Positions 1-7,464 are shown, counted from the stretch's first letter. The stretch: DNA of 64,000 nt from Youxingia wuxianensis (GCF_014385085.1 NZ_JACRTD010000008.1:1-64000); one strand, 5' to 3'. A program made the numbers and translations. The notes: generated from the sequence alone by a model not told the origin.

Positions 1-114
1 TATGAGTTCTTTTTTGGCCTTTTCGAACGATTGAATAAGCTCTGGCACCGCGCCATTTACACTTGACTCCATTCTGCCTACCGCCATTTCGGCGCGTTTT
101 TCCCAATAGGTCAT
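1..114 (-). CDS. Phage head morphogenesis (SPP1 gp7-like) protein, N-terminal part only
   Basis: Only the first 38 codons are in the window. The reading starts MTYWEKRAEMAV and has the charged, helical start with an YWEKR motif seen in SPP1 gp7-like minor head proteins. The ATG overlaps the stop of the portal gene as ATGA, which indicates translational coupling, and portal followed by gp7-like head protein is the usual gene order. The identification leans on this order; the catalytic or structural core is not visible. Confidence 0.6.
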   Translation of the reverse strand, partial: MTYWEKRAEMAVGRMESSVNGAVPELIQSFEKAKKELI

Positions 115-1490
115 TCTGTACCACCAGGATTACTAAAGTCATCAAACATATTTTGCGAGGCTATCTCCTGTTCTTTTGCTATGCGCTCCCGCTCGGTTGA
201 CCAATCGTCTGATAATGGATGTACCTTCGTTTTTGTCTCGTCAGACAACACTGTGTTGCTGGTTTGAGCTATCATCTGTACAATCTCAAGATCATTTTTG
301 GGTTTATTGCGTGTCCATATTTGCTCCAAGTTAACATCTTGCGGCCTGCCTAGATATTTTAATATCGCCCTCACAAACTTATTAAGCGCAGGCCTGAACT
401 CCGTCTCCATCAGCCCGGCTTTAAGCTCCAATAAGCTGTATAAAAATTCTATGTACACACCGCTTGCATTGCCTGTTTTATCCGGGTTAGGGTTGACCGC
501 CATTGCGGATACGTATAGTTGGTCAATTAGCATCTCTAAGAACTTGGATCTCGCCTCATATGGAATATCTCCATGTAAAGTATCTACTCCTCCATCAGCA
601 TCAACTGTAATAAGTTTTTCCGCCTTAAGTCTTTGCAGGGGGCTAATATCTCTGGTTACTTCTTCGCCGTCCTCGGTGTAGTCTATCTCGGAGGTCTCGC
701 CAGCATAGTTTTTGATCACCCATATAATTTCCTGTAGATCGTCTATATCGTTTGCAAAGCCACTAAACAGTTTGTCTGTCGCGTCTATGAGCTTCTTATA
801 CATCTTTAGATCGTTGACTGATGCAGCGTTATTTTTAAAGCAAATAAACGGGACCTCTCCATATGTATGTGAGACAACCTCTGTTTGTATAATATCTTTG
901 TTCTCCTCTTGTGTGAACATGACGCATTCTGTGTCCGACCACAAATTATAGTGAGTAGTCGTTTTTTCATTGTCTATGATATTATAAACATCTATAATGT
1001 ATTGTATTTTTGGTTTAACGGTACTAGTATCATATACAACTCTTATTCTCTCCGGGTCTACAAAGTAGTAATCGAATTGGTTATCCTGCACCCAGTAAGC
1101 AAGCCATGCCTGTCCACAGTTGGTAGCGTCTGTCCCTAATTGTTTAATAACCCGTTCATAATCGTCGCCTAGCGCCTTGCTAATATCATCTAGTAACTGA
1201 TCGTCCTTAGTAGCGCTGTTTGTATCAAACATAGGAGGATAGGTAAAAAGATATCCTATCTTTTGATCAGTAAAAATTCGGTGCCAGTTGGTCGGAATGC
1301 GATTATCTGCGCTTTTTAGTGGGTTTTTGCCTAATTTTTGCAGGTAGTTATTAACCTCATCAATTGCCGCCGCTCCAGTCTTTATAATATCGTCGTCGTT
1401 AAAATAATATCTTCTGCCCTCTGCTGCCTGGGCGCATATCACACTATGCTGAGTGTCAGTATCTTTAAGCAATTTTTTTAAAAGCGGCAC
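111..1490 (-). CDS. Phage portal protein, SPP1 gp6 type
   Basis: This 459-residue protein is the size of SPP1-family portals, which form the dodecameric DNA channel at one vertex of the phage head. The N-terminus contains the family's RRYYFNDDD and NNRIPTNW-like segments (here DNRIPTNWHRI near residue 65), followed by the clip and stem region and an acidic C-terminal tail. It lies directly downstream of terL, 22 bases away, and upstream of the head morphogenesis gene, as expected for a packaging module. No frameshift is seen. Confidence 0.9.
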   Translation of the reverse strand: MPLLKKLLKDTDTQHSVICAQAAEGRRYYFNDDDIIKTGAAAIDEVNNYLQKLGKNPLKSADNRIPTNWHRIFTDQKIGYLFTYPPMFDTNSATKDDQLLDDISKALGDDYERVIKQLGTDATNCGQAWLAYWVQDNQFDYYFVDPERIRVVYDTSTVKPKIQYIIDVYNIIDNEKTTTHYNLWSDTECVMFTQEENKDIIQTEVVSHTYGEVPFICFKNNAASVNDLKMYKKLIDATDKLFSGFANDIDDLQEIIWVIKNYAGETSEIDYTEDGEEVTRDISPLQRLKAEKLITVDADGGVDTLHGDIPYEARSKFLEMLIDQLYVSAMAVNPNPDKTGNASGVYIEFLYSLLELKAGLMETEFRPALNKFVRAILKYLGRPQDVNLEQIWTRNKPKNDLEIVQMIAQTSNTVLSDETKTKVHPLSDDWSTERERIAKEQEIASQNMFDDFSNPGGTE

Positions 1491-1512
1491 CCGGTTTTCA
1501 ATCTGGTCTATG

Positions 1513-2739
1513 TTATATTCCCCCTATTCTTACTCCGGAGCGTTTAAGCACCCCCTGTATTCCATATCGAATACTGTCTATATGGTGGTTGAACATATCG
1601 ATCGGCTTATTAATATACTCGCCTGTGGTTTTATCTTTTTGCCATGTGTAGTTTTCAAATTCATCAATCGTATGCGGACAGCGCTCATCGACAATGATTT
1701 GATACCCCATTATCGTGTCTATTCCATGACGCACACTATCAGGGCCTTTTTCTGCGGGCCTTATCCTATGAATGCCCTTGCGCCGGATTTCTTCTATAGA
1801 CTTTTTTTCCGCGCTGTCGGCTACAATTACCTCTTTGGACAGTCCCAAAGATTTAATCGTCTGGGCTATCTCTTCGTTAACCATACCCTTTTTGTCGTAT
1901 TCGCCGGTAATATACAACTGTTTAGCTTTTGGATTGATGCGGCCCCATGTCAGCGCCGTTGGATCATTGATATATCCAAAATCCAGGCCCGCCCAAAATG
2001 GATATGTTTTAATCTCTTCTAAATCGATAATCTGTTTATGTACAACCGGGAATACCAGTTTGTCAAGAGTCGTAAACTCTCCCATGCAATAAATTTTATA
2101 GTATGTAGGGTTGGTATTAATTAAATTTTCCAACATATCCACATACTCTCTGGTGAGAAACTTATTGTCTTTATATGTGCTATGGATAATTTTTGATTTT
2201 TCTGGTATTGGACCCGAAAACCAGTGTTTATAGCACCAATTAACCTTACTCACCGGATTAAACATAAGATATATTTGAGGCCTTCCGACACTTTCAGGAG
2301 GCCTTAAACGAATATCAAGCTGCGTGAAATCGTCCTCTGTAAGTTCTGTTGCCTCTTCTATAACAATGTCTGTGATATCTGTAATAGATTTGATCTTTTC
2401 CGGATCATCTAACCCTTTAAATAAAAATTCACTTCCATTTGGCAGAGATAACCGCATTTCCGATTTGTTCTCCTGATACGGTATTCCTCCTACTGACAGC
2501 ACACTTTTAATTAATGAATATATGCTGTCTTTTAATGTGCGGTCTACTTTCCGAATGACTAATACTCTACGTTTGTTTCCCACAGCTTTAATTACAATCT
2601 TCTGCGCTGCGCCATAAGACTTTCCTGATCCACCGCCGCCATAATATATTTCATATCGGTTACTGTAGTCGTCTATAATATCCAACACCCAGGGATTAAA
2701 CATCTCCGGGTTTAGCAGTTTTTTATTTGGCCTGTTCAT
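1513..2739 (-). CDS. Phage terminase large subunit, PBSX family
   Basis: The protein is the ATPase and nuclease that drives DNA into the phage head. A Walker A loop GGGGSGKSYG sits near residue 36 and a Walker B-like IVIEEATEL near residue 125; the C-terminal half has the RNase H-like nuclease region, with acidic residues in WAGLDFGYINDP and IVADSAEKK. About 408 residues, normal for the family. The ATG at 2739 is chosen; an in-frame GTG at 2745 is possible. The gene overlaps the end of terS, which points to coupled translation. Confidence 0.93.
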   Translation of the reverse strand: MNRPNKKLLNPEMFNPWVLDIIDDYSNRYEIYYGGGGSGKSYGAAQKIVIKAVGNKRRVLVIRKVDRTLKDSIYSLIKSVLSVGGIPYQENKSEMRLSLPNGSEFLFKGLDDPEKIKSITDITDIVIEEATELTEDDFTQLDIRLRPPESVGRPQIYLMFNPVSKVNWCYKHWFSGPIPEKSKIIHSTYKDNKFLTREYVDMLENLINTNPTYYKIYCMGEFTTLDKLVFPVVHKQIIDLEEIKTYPFWAGLDFGYINDPTALTWGRINPKAKQLYITGEYDKKGMVNEEIAQTIKSLGLSKEVIVADSAEKKSIEEIRRKGIHRIRPAEKGPDSVRHGIDTIMGYQIIVDERCPHTIDEFENYTWQKDKTTGEYINKPIDMFNHHIDSIRYGIQGVLKRSGVRIGGI

Positions 2740-3133
2740 TATCACTCAAAAAGAATTTACTAACCCCTATAATTTGTTGTTCAACTTCCTGTTTATCTTT
2801 CCATTCGCACCAGTTTTTAAGGGCAAAAATTGTCATGGTTGGGTTATACCTCCCTATCATAGCTCCTTCCGCCATTGTATCTGCCTGAAGCTTTTCAAAC
2901 TCTTTTTTTATGTTGGGAAAGTATTTATTCAAGGCATTGTAAATTGTTCTGCGGTCAGTCGCTTTATATTCCCTTGTCAGCCATTCACAAAATCTTGTTT
3001 GGCTTGGGATCGTTTGAAAGTTATTTTCTTTGACCCAGATACAAAACTGCTGATATAATTCGATTAATTCTTCTCCACTCTGAAACCGTTTAGGATTGCC
3101 CCGCGGCCTTGCACCGCTTTCTTTTCCTGCCAC
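2723..3133 (-). CDS. Phage terminase small subunit
   Basis: This 136-residue protein recognises the phage packaging site and loads the large subunit. An N-terminal basic segment precedes a helix-turn-helix-like region (residues 15-75), and the C-terminal part has the pattern GRYNPTMTIFALKN-CEWKDKQ that is typical of these proteins. It starts with GTG, preceded by AAAGGGTGATATT. The end overlaps the start of terL by about 17 bases. Confidence 0.85.
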   Translation of the reverse strand: MAGKESGARPRGNPKRFQSGEELIELYQQFCIWVKENNFQTIPSQTRFCEWLTREYKATDRRTIYNALNKYFPNIKKEFEKLQADTMAEGAMIGRYNPTMTIFALKNWCEWKDKQEVEQQIIGVSKFFLSDNEQAK

Positions 3134-3146
3134 AATATCACCCTTT

Positions 3147-3326
3147 CTATCCGTTATAATGGCATTCTCCGTTCCGATAAGCCCCGCAGTTTTCCTTAAG
3201 ACATTCGGCCATTATATACCTACGCATTGTAGTATATCGGTCTTTCTCCAAATGCCCTTCTTCTCCATAATCGCAATTTTCAAAATGGTATTCCGTTTCA
3301 ATCTGTAAGTTGTATGGACATATCAT
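3147..3326 (-). CDS. Small cysteine-rich phage protein
   Basis: This 59-residue reading frame starts MICPYNLQIETEY and holds five cysteines, including a C-terminal CLKENCGAYRNGEC cluster that could bind zinc. The ATG follows a clear AAAGGGG ribosome site. It sits just upstream of terS in the same direction. I know similar short cysteine-rich proteins from clostridial prophages, but no function can be given. Confidence 0.65.
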   Translation of the reverse strand: MICPYNLQIETEYHFENCDYGEEGHLEKDRYTTMRRYIMAECLKENCGAYRNGECHYNG

Positions 3327-3465
3327 ATTTACCCCTTTATTAGGCGGTATTCTCCACCGCCGCCCTCAGCGTTTTAGACCTGTTTGACGAAGGCCCTGTA
3401 AATTAAACAGAGATGCAGCTTCTATGCCTTTGTATAGGTTCTGTCTGTTCTTTGCTTTCTCATAT

Positions 3466-3675
3466 CTAAAATCGGATATTCCCCTTTTGACTTCTTACCA
3501 TTGCCCCTATCTGCTCTATAAGGCCCTCTTCTTCCCAAATTAAAATCTGTATGCGTTTTTTGATCATGCTTTCCTCCGGGCCGTTTACTCCTGTTAACTG
3601 TTCTTTCAGTTTTATCCGGCGGTTCTGTAGGTCTATCACTTTTTCCTGGTATTCTTTTATCAAATCTTCTAACAT
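3466..3675 (-). CDS. Small coiled-coil phage protein
   Basis: The 69-residue product starts MLEDLIKEYQEKVIDLQNRR and is almost entirely charged alpha-helix with a heptad pattern, ending in a shorter hydrophobic helix. A GGAGG site lies nine bases before the ATG. A longer overlapping frame (3422-3715) has biased composition and no ribosome site, so this frame is preferred. Function unknown; a helical chaperone or packaging accessory would fit the place but is a guess. Confidence 0.65.
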   Translation of the reverse strand: MLEDLIKEYQEKVIDLQNRRIKLKEQLTGVNGPEESMIKKRIQILIWEEEGLIEQIGAMVRSQKGNIRF

Positions 3676-3696
3676 GGAATTTCCTCCAGATAAAAC

Positions 3697-3741
3697 AAAA
3701 AAGCCAACTAATCACTGATATTAATCAGTAATTAATTGGCT
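3697..3741 (-). terminator. Rho-independent terminator after the KTR-like zinc-ribbon gene
   Basis: An almost perfect 18-bp inverted repeat, AGCCAACTAATCACTGAT and its partner around an ATTA loop, is followed on the minus strand by a run of six T. It starts eight bases past the stop of the gene at 3749-3895. Confidence 0.8.
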
Positions 3742-3748
3742 CCTGGCT

Positions 3749-3895
3749 CTATGGCTCCTGGCTCTCGATATTCACTTTAAATATCTCTTTACAAACTTTA
3801 CACTGATATTCTAGATTTTTAACGATAGCATCTTTATTTATGGGAAATAGCTTTTTCCCACACTTTGGACAGGTTACCCACCCATTTTTAATCAT
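3749..3895 (-). CDS. Cysteine-rich KTR-like zinc-ribbon protein
   Basis: This 48-residue protein has two CxxC knuckles, VTCPKCGKK and YQCKVCKEI, spaced by about 25 residues, with a leading GW and the spacing of the cysteine-rich KTR family found on mobile elements of Firmicutes. The inner ATG (MIKNGW) is chosen because a promoter's -10 box lies only about 17 bases upstream, so a longer frame could not be transcribed from it. The gene has its own promoter and its own terminator, unlike its neighbours, so it is a candidate cargo gene expressed in the lysogen. Function unknown. Confidence 0.7.
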   Translation of the reverse strand: MIKNGWVTCPKCGKKLFPINKDAIVKNLEYQCKVCKEIFKVNIESQEP

Positions 3896-3911
3896 ATATT
3901 TTCTACCTCTA

Positions 3912-3940
3912 ATTATACCAGATATATGGTTATAACGCAA
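3912..3940 (-). promoter_or_regulatory. Sigma-A-type promoter of the KTR-like gene
   Basis: On the minus strand a TTGCGT box and a perfect TATAAT box are separated by 17 bases. The -10 box lies 17 bases before the start codon of the zinc-ribbon gene. Confidence 0.65.
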
Positions 3941-3973
3941 GTGTATTCATATATTTTGTTTATCTCCCTATTT

Positions 3974-4006
3974 GACATACTCCCCGCGGCTAAAGCCGGG
4001 GGCCTT
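3974..4006. repeat. GC-rich hairpin resembling an IS200/IS605 end
   Basis: The segment GACATACTCCCCGCGGC-TAAAGCCGGGGGCCTTA forms a short GC-rich hairpin in an AT-rich surrounding. It resembles the conserved subterminal hairpins of IS200/IS605 elements that carry tnpB. No transposase remnant is seen on either side, so it is at most a solo end. The resemblance is from memory and weak. Confidence 0.3.
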
Positions 4007-4064
4007 ACGGCGCACTTGGTAAATCTACTTCATTTTTGCAAATAATTACATGGAACGGAATTTA

Positions 4065-4157
4065 TCAATTCCCGACACGCATTAAAAGGTGCGCAATGGC
4101 GCAGCAAAGTAATTTGTCTTTATACGGTTCATATATACAGCCTTCGCATTGCTTCAT
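4065..4157 (-). CDS. Very small cysteine-containing phage ORF
   Basis: A 30-codon frame starts MKQCEGCIYEPYKDKLLCCA. Its ATG overlaps the stop of the upstream zinc-ribbon gene (ATATGA) and follows a GGGAGAAAT site, so it is well placed for coupled translation. The CxxC start matches other small phage proteins here, but the frame ends early in a sequence that looks like non-coding DNA, so it may be a truncated remnant. Confidence 0.4.
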   Translation of the reverse strand: MKQCEGCIYEPYKDKLLCCAIAHLLMRVGN

Positions 4158-4507
4158 ATTTCTCCCTCATCGTCATTGCATATTTGGTCAAGTTTCCCGC
4201 TTTTGCAGAACTGCTTGTAAAATTCCACTTCTTCCCGTAATTCTTCTTCCGTCTTTTTCACAGTGCATTGAATATGCATAACCATACTATCGTCTTTGTA
4301 AATGTGAATATGGTTGTTTGTGTTCTGTACTACCGTATATTCGCCGCATTGTACCTCTGTAGGTTTGTATTCGCCCTCAACATATTTGTAAGGCTTACCG
4401 CAAAAATAGCAACTGTCTTTTTCATATGCTGGTTCTCCACAGTATGGGCAAAACGGAATATATACTCCGTATTCCCACATCCATTCCACTTCTTTAATTC
4501 CCGACAT
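4154..4507 (-). CDS. Phage zinc-ribbon protein
   Basis: The 117-residue product has two CxxC pairs near the N-terminus (FCPYCGEPAY and CYFCGKPYKY), making a four-cysteine zinc ribbon, then a beta-rich segment and a helical acidic C-terminus. The ATG follows an AAAGGGAGTAACAACA site. It overlaps the upstream sigma-like gene by 14 bases. Function unknown. Confidence 0.7.
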   Translation of the reverse strand: MSGIKEVEWMWEYGVYIPFCPYCGEPAYEKDSCYFCGKPYKYVEGEYKPTEVQCGEYTVVQNTNNHIHIYKDDSMVMHIQCTVKKTEEELREEVEFYKQFCKSGKLDQICNDDEGEI

Positions 4508-4859
4508 TGTTGTTACTCCCTTTCAAAATTTTTTCAAGCTCCATAAGCGCGTATTCGCGTAACTTGCATACCAATTGATAAGAGCAATTCATATCACAGG
4601 CTATTCGCTCCCAAGTCTTATACAAGATATATCTGCTATGCAATACCCTATAATGATTTGGCTTTTCCAGTTTCAAAAGTTCAGCGTTGACTTCTTTTTT
4701 TATGTTTATGTATTCATCGACAGATTGATTGATTTCCTCTTGCAGTTCGATAATCCTTGCAACTGCATCGGTCATTTTGTCGGGGTTCCTTGTGCCGCTC
4801 ACAACATCACCATTTAATTCTGCCGATTTTACTCTTTGCAAATACGCTTTTTCGGTCAA
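4494..4859 (-). CDS. Phage sigma-70-region-4-like protein (DUF1492), likely late-gene activator
   Basis: This 121-residue protein has a helical N-terminus with the phrase DKMTDAVARIIELQEEIN, and a C-terminal helix-turn-helix (TWERIACDMNCSYQLVCKLREYAL, about residues 83-107) like sigma region 4. This is the layout of DUF1492/ArpU-like proteins that sit before the packaging genes in Firmicutes phages, where ArpU- and RinA-type proteins switch on late transcription. The start is TTG, preceded by GGGGG; the only nearby ATG runs into a stop. Late-activator role is inferred from family and position. Confidence 0.72.
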   Translation of the reverse strand: MTEKAYLQRVKSAELNGDVVSGTRNPDKMTDAVARIIELQEEINQSVDEYINIKKEVNAELLKLEKPNHYRVLHSRYILYKTWERIACDMNCSYQLVCKLREYALMELEKILKGSNNNVGN

Positions 4860-4909
4860 TTCTAAGCCCCCATTCTGCTTTTTTAATTTGCCTTTCCTCT
4901 CACTTTGTA

Positions 4910-5128
4910 TTACAGCGCATCATACCATTTTTTCACATAGGTCATCGTATCGCACCAGTTAAGGATTTTTAACCTACCAGAAGTCACAGTTGGGGCATGT
5001 TCTATCAGTTTCAACACTTCTTGATAAACCAACGCTTCCCGCTCCATGCCTTGGTTAAAGCTATTGTTATATCTTTTAATCAACTCTTTTTTGAGCGGTT
5101 CTCGGTCAATCAATCTTTCTATTGTCAA
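4910..5128 (-). CDS. Small phage protein of the RLIDxxxLK type
   Basis: The product contains ERLIDREPLKKELIKRY and ends in a helical segment with LIEHAPTV. This is the layout of abundant phage proteins beginning MRLIDADAL. Unlike its upstream neighbour it lacks the C-terminal cysteine ribbon. TTG at 5128 is chosen because a GGAG site lies nine bases before it; an ATG at 5158 would give ten more residues but has no ribosome site. It overlaps the neighbour's end by about 23 bases. Confidence 0.6.
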   Translation of the reverse strand: MTIERLIDREPLKKELIKRYNNSFNQGMEREALVYQEVLKLIEHAPTVTSGRLKILNWCDTMTYVKKWYDAL

Positions 5129-5387
5129 CCCTCCGTTCTCCGTAGCTGCAAAAACCATCTTTCGGCATGGTTAAATTGTGTAACCAAGTGCAAAGAACAG
5201 TATCGGTTAAATCGGCAGATGGGTTTCTACGGGCACAGTCCTTACAGCGCACCACAGAAACAGCGTCAACGGTTGGTAATGTATTTAATAGGCTTTCTGC
5301 CCAAGCGATACCAACAAGACCAATTACCTCTTTGACTTTTTCACTATACAGCTTTTTTATCAGCATAGCTTTGTCAATCAGTTCCAT
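5106..5387 (-). CDS. Phage RLID-type protein with C-terminal zinc ribbon
   Basis: The 93-residue protein starts MELIDKAMLIKKLYSEK, continues with a helix and LNTLPTVDAVSVVRCKDCARR, and ends with a second cysteine pair (LCTWLH and GFCSYGERR). This is a very common phage protein family of unknown function, where the RCKDC and CSYGER parts form a zinc ribbon. Ribosome site AGGAGG lies ten bases before the ATG. It is a paralogue of the next gene. Confidence 0.75.
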   Translation of the reverse strand: MELIDKAMLIKKLYSEKVKEVIGLVGIAWAESLLNTLPTVDAVSVVRCKDCARRNPSADLTDTVLCTWLHNLTMPKDGFCSYGERRVDNRKID

Positions 5388-5587
5388 CGATTAATCCTCC
5401 TGTTCCATGCTTCGATTGCTTTCTTCTCGTGCCGCTTTCTTGCATTAGCAAGTGTTCTATATTCCCCATTGTCTTTTACGCTAGAAATATTCGCACCGCA
5501 ATCAAAACACTTAATTTTTACTCCGTAACGCATGGTCACAATCGTTATATTAACCCCACCGCAAAACGGACACGGTTTAATTTCCAT
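5378..5587 (-). CDS. Lar-type restriction-alleviation-like zinc-ribbon protein
   Basis: The 69-residue product begins MEIKPCPFCGGVNI, has a second CxxC (IKCFDCGANI) and ends in AIEAWNRRINRW. Start LKPCPFCGG and end WNRR are hallmarks of the Lar family. Lar of the Rac prophage relieves type I restriction of incoming DNA; most family members have not been tested. AAAGGAG precedes the ATG and the gene overlaps both neighbours by about ten bases. Confidence 0.8.
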   Translation of the reverse strand: MEIKPCPFCGGVNITIVTMRYGVKIKCFDCGANISSVKDNGEYRTLANARKRHEKKAIEAWNRRINRWN

Positions 5588-5771
5588 TGTCTGCTCCTTT
5601 CAGCTTGCGCCCGCACCACGGGCAGTACTCAATAACAATACCTTCCCATCCATCTGTGGCGTCATAGTAATAAATGGCGTTGTCTAAAATAAGGAACTCA
5701 TGCGCCCCTCCCGGAAATGGCAGCTCTTTGTTATTGCAATATTCGCACCCCTTATATTTCTTAGCCCTCAT
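5577..5771 (-). CDS. Small phage zinc-ribbon protein
   Basis: The 64-residue product MRAKKYKGCEYCNNKEL has two CxxC pairs, one near the start (GCEYCNN) and one near the end (EYCPWCGRKL), around a beta-rich middle. The start is fixed by an ATGA overlap with the upstream beta-helix gene. Common in clostridial prophages; function unknown. Confidence 0.75.
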   Translation of the reverse strand: MRAKKYKGCEYCNNKELPFPGGAHEFLILDNAIYYYDATDGWEGIVIEYCPWCGRKLKGADNGN

Positions 5772-6379
5772 TGCTGTTCCTCCAGCTCTATCTTGCAATC
5801 CTGTTTTCCATACAATTCGCAGGCTAGGTTGAAATACAGAACATATTCCCTGATTTCCTCTTCCGTGAAACCATCGGCTTTCGCTAAAGATTTCCAGTAA
5901 GCATTCCATTGTTTAAACGTGTAAATTTTGCAGCCAACTTTTATTTTATTTTTTGTTGCAGTCGCAAAAGAATATTTTGACCCTTGAATATATAGAGGAG
6001 ATTTTTCCCAAGCATCGCCGTACACCCAAGCATTGCCGGACACCCAAGCATTGCCGGACACCCAAGCATCGCCGTACACCCAAGCATCGCCGTACACCCA
6101 AGCATTGCCGGACACCCTAGCATTGCCGGACACCCTAGCATCGCCGTACACCCTAGCATTGCCGGACACCCAAGCATCGCCGGACACCCTAGCATCGCCG
6201 TACACCCAAGCATCGCCGTACACCCAAGCACCGCCGTACTGATCTAGATTTCCCTCTTTTTCAATCCACCCTCCTAAATCTCCGGCTTTTGCAATCATTC
6301 CAATGTCAATAGTTGCCCTTATGCGCTTTAATGTAATTCCAAATACAACCTTTGTTTCCCCTGTAAATTCGTACTTCAT
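5768..6379 (-). CDS. Phage left-handed beta-helix repeat protein
   Basis: The 203-residue protein starts MKYEFTGETKVVFG, has a short N-terminal domain ending GDLGGWIEKEGNL, then twelve six-residue repeats of the form G-(D/N)-A-(W/R)-V-(Y/S) at about residues 50-122, then a C-terminal helical domain. Hexapeptide repeats of this kind fold into a triangular beta-helix. Similar proteins are widespread in gut phages with unknown role. ATG 6379 has an AAGGAAGG site; a start at 6445 (MCKICGKEFETEY) would add a CxxC start but has no ribosome site of its own. Confidence 0.75.
   Translation of the reverse strand: MKYEFTGETKVVFGITLKRIRATIDIGMIAKAGDLGGWIEKEGNLDQYGGAWVYGDAWVYGDARVSGDAWVSGNARVYGDARVSGNARVSGNAWVYGDAWVYGDAWVSGNAWVSGNAWVYGDAWEKSPLYIQGSKYSFATATKNKIKVGCKIYTFKQWNAYWKSLAKADGFTEEEIREYVLYFNLACELYGKQDCKIELEEQQ
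6006..6237. repeat. 18-bp tandem repeat array inside the beta-helix gene
   Basis: About twelve 18-bp units encode the hexapeptide repeats. Units differ almost only at three places, giving D or N, W or R and Y or S. The choice is linked across unit borders: Y is always followed by GD, while S is followed by GN in five of six cases. Confidence 0.85.
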
Positions 6380-6446
6380 AATTACCTTCCTTTTAACTGA
6401 TTTAACATATTCCGTTTCAAACTCTTTTCCACAGATTTTGCACATC

Positions 6447-6710
6447 TTAACAATTATGATTTTTGCCCCTGATCTGCGCAATGCGCCTGGCGAGCCCATA
6501 GGACGCTGTTTCCACATCCCCGCCGAACTCTTCTTCTAAAATCCGCTCTATCTCGGTTTCCAGTACGGCGAGCCGGTCATTGCCAAAACCAAATTTGTTG
6601 TTGAGAGCTACAGCGCACAGATTAAGCCCAAATTCAAACCCTTCTTTTGTGTTTTGATAGACCTCTGCCCTTTTGCGTTCCTGAAGCTTCACAGCATAAG
6701 CGTTTTTCAT
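6447..6710 (-). CDS. Hypothetical phage protein, helical
   Basis: The 87-residue protein starts MKNAYAVKLQERKRAEVYQN and is predicted by eye to be mostly helical, with a middle segment FGFGNDRLAVLETEIERI. The ATG overlaps the end of the RusA gene as ATGA, so translation is coupled. It resembles helical proteins that follow rusA in other clostridial prophages. Function unknown. Confidence 0.7.
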   Translation of the reverse strand: MKNAYAVKLQERKRAEVYQNTKEGFEFGLNLCAVALNNKFGFGNDRLAVLETEIERILEEEFGGDVETASYGLARRIAQIRGKNHNC

Positions 6711-7060
6711 TTTCTTTCCTCCCGTATCTCCATCACCGTCCTGGGCCGGTCCTTATCCCAGTCCCCTTCCAGCAGAAGCTGAATGTTAAAAAAACTGTCG
6801 TCCATTAAAATTCCCGCTTTTACCAGCCCGTCAAGCACTATTTTCCCTGAATAGTTGTCCGGGTCCCGTCTGCGCCTGTCCGGGAAATAGTATGTAATCT
6901 TAACAACCGCCTTTTCTATCGGCTTGTCTGGTTTCGGGCGGCACACAAGCGCGATTAGCCGCTCCCACTCCTTTTTTATCCTTTGGTACTCCCGGTAATT
7001 TGTTCTTCCAATAAATCGGTTGTTGCTGGGCGGGATCTGCGGGATGGTGTATTTGTACAT
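6707..7060 (-). CDS. rusA: RusA-type Holliday junction resolvase
   Basis: The 117-residue protein begins MYKYTIPQIPPSNNRFIGRT and contains the family signature RRRRDPDNYSGKIVLDGLVKAGILMDD at about residues 65-90, whose aspartates bind the catalytic metals. RusA-like enzymes cut four-way DNA junctions formed in phage recombination. The start at 7060 matches the family's N-terminus, although its GGAGG site is 12 bases away and the gene overlaps the upstream gene by 85 bases. Confidence 0.88.
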   Translation of the reverse strand: MYKYTIPQIPPSNNRFIGRTNYREYQRIKKEWERLIALVCRPKPDKPIEKAVVKITYYFPDRRRRDPDNYSGKIVLDGLVKAGILMDDSFFNIQLLLEGDWDKDRPRTVMEIREERK

Positions 7061-7464
7061 GGGATGAAATATTCCTCCATTGTGCGCAGCTGAACTCTCG
7101 TTAACTTCACAGCCAGCGCCTTTTTTACACTCTTTTCCGATCTGGACAGGGTGCTCGCTATTTTTTTGATGCTTTCCCCTTCCTGGCGCCACTTTTGACA
7201 CAAATAAGGAGTATCCGGTTCAAGTTCCCGGTCCAGATTTTTGTTTTTCTGTTCTTGCTTGCGTGCTCTGCATTCTTTTGAACAAAATTTCCTTTTGGGT
7301 TTTCCCAAAAAAGATTTCCCGCAAACGATACATTTTCGCTCCACCTTTTCCTGCTTGTTGCGCGCGGCGTTTAAACAGTCCGCCGTGCAGTATCTTTGAG
7401 TAGTGGAACTATATTTGTTCGGTACAAACTCTCTGCCGCACCACTCGCAAAATTTAATTCCCAT
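6976..7464 (-). CDS. Phage double zinc-finger and helix-turn-helix protein
   Basis: The 162-residue product has two zinc modules near the N-terminus (FCEWCGREF...YCTADC and CIVCGKSF...FCSKEC, about residues 5-75), like HNH- or zinc-finger-type phage proteins, then a helix-turn-helix-like stretch (IKKIASTLSRSEKSVKKAL). GGAGGGAAAT supports the ATG at 7464. The last 28 codons overlap rusA in another frame and look unlike a domain, so the true C-terminus may be shorter in function. Role unknown; DNA or RNA binding is likely. Confidence 0.6.
   Translation of the reverse strand: MGIKFCEWCGREFVPNKYSSTTQRYCTADCLNAARNKQEKVERKCIVCGKSFLGKPKRKFCSKECRARKQEQKNKNLDRELEPDTPYLCQKWRQEGESIKKIASTLSRSEKSVKKALAVKLTRVQLRTMEEYFIPCTNTPSRRSRPATTDLLEEQITGSTKG

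Noticed and set aside
3422..3715. 97-residue frame overlapping the coiled-coil gene
   Set aside because: Arginine/proline-rich composition and no ribosome site; the 3466-3675 frame has both better composition and GGAGG.
6006..6237. CRISPR array
   Set aside because: The 18-bp units are contiguous coding repeats without spacers.
5941..6242. Repeat frames (LGCTAM, PDTQAS) on both strands over the beta-helix gene
   Set aside because: They are by-products of the 18-bp repeat; only the G-(D/N)-A-(W/R)-V frame has flanking domains and a start site.
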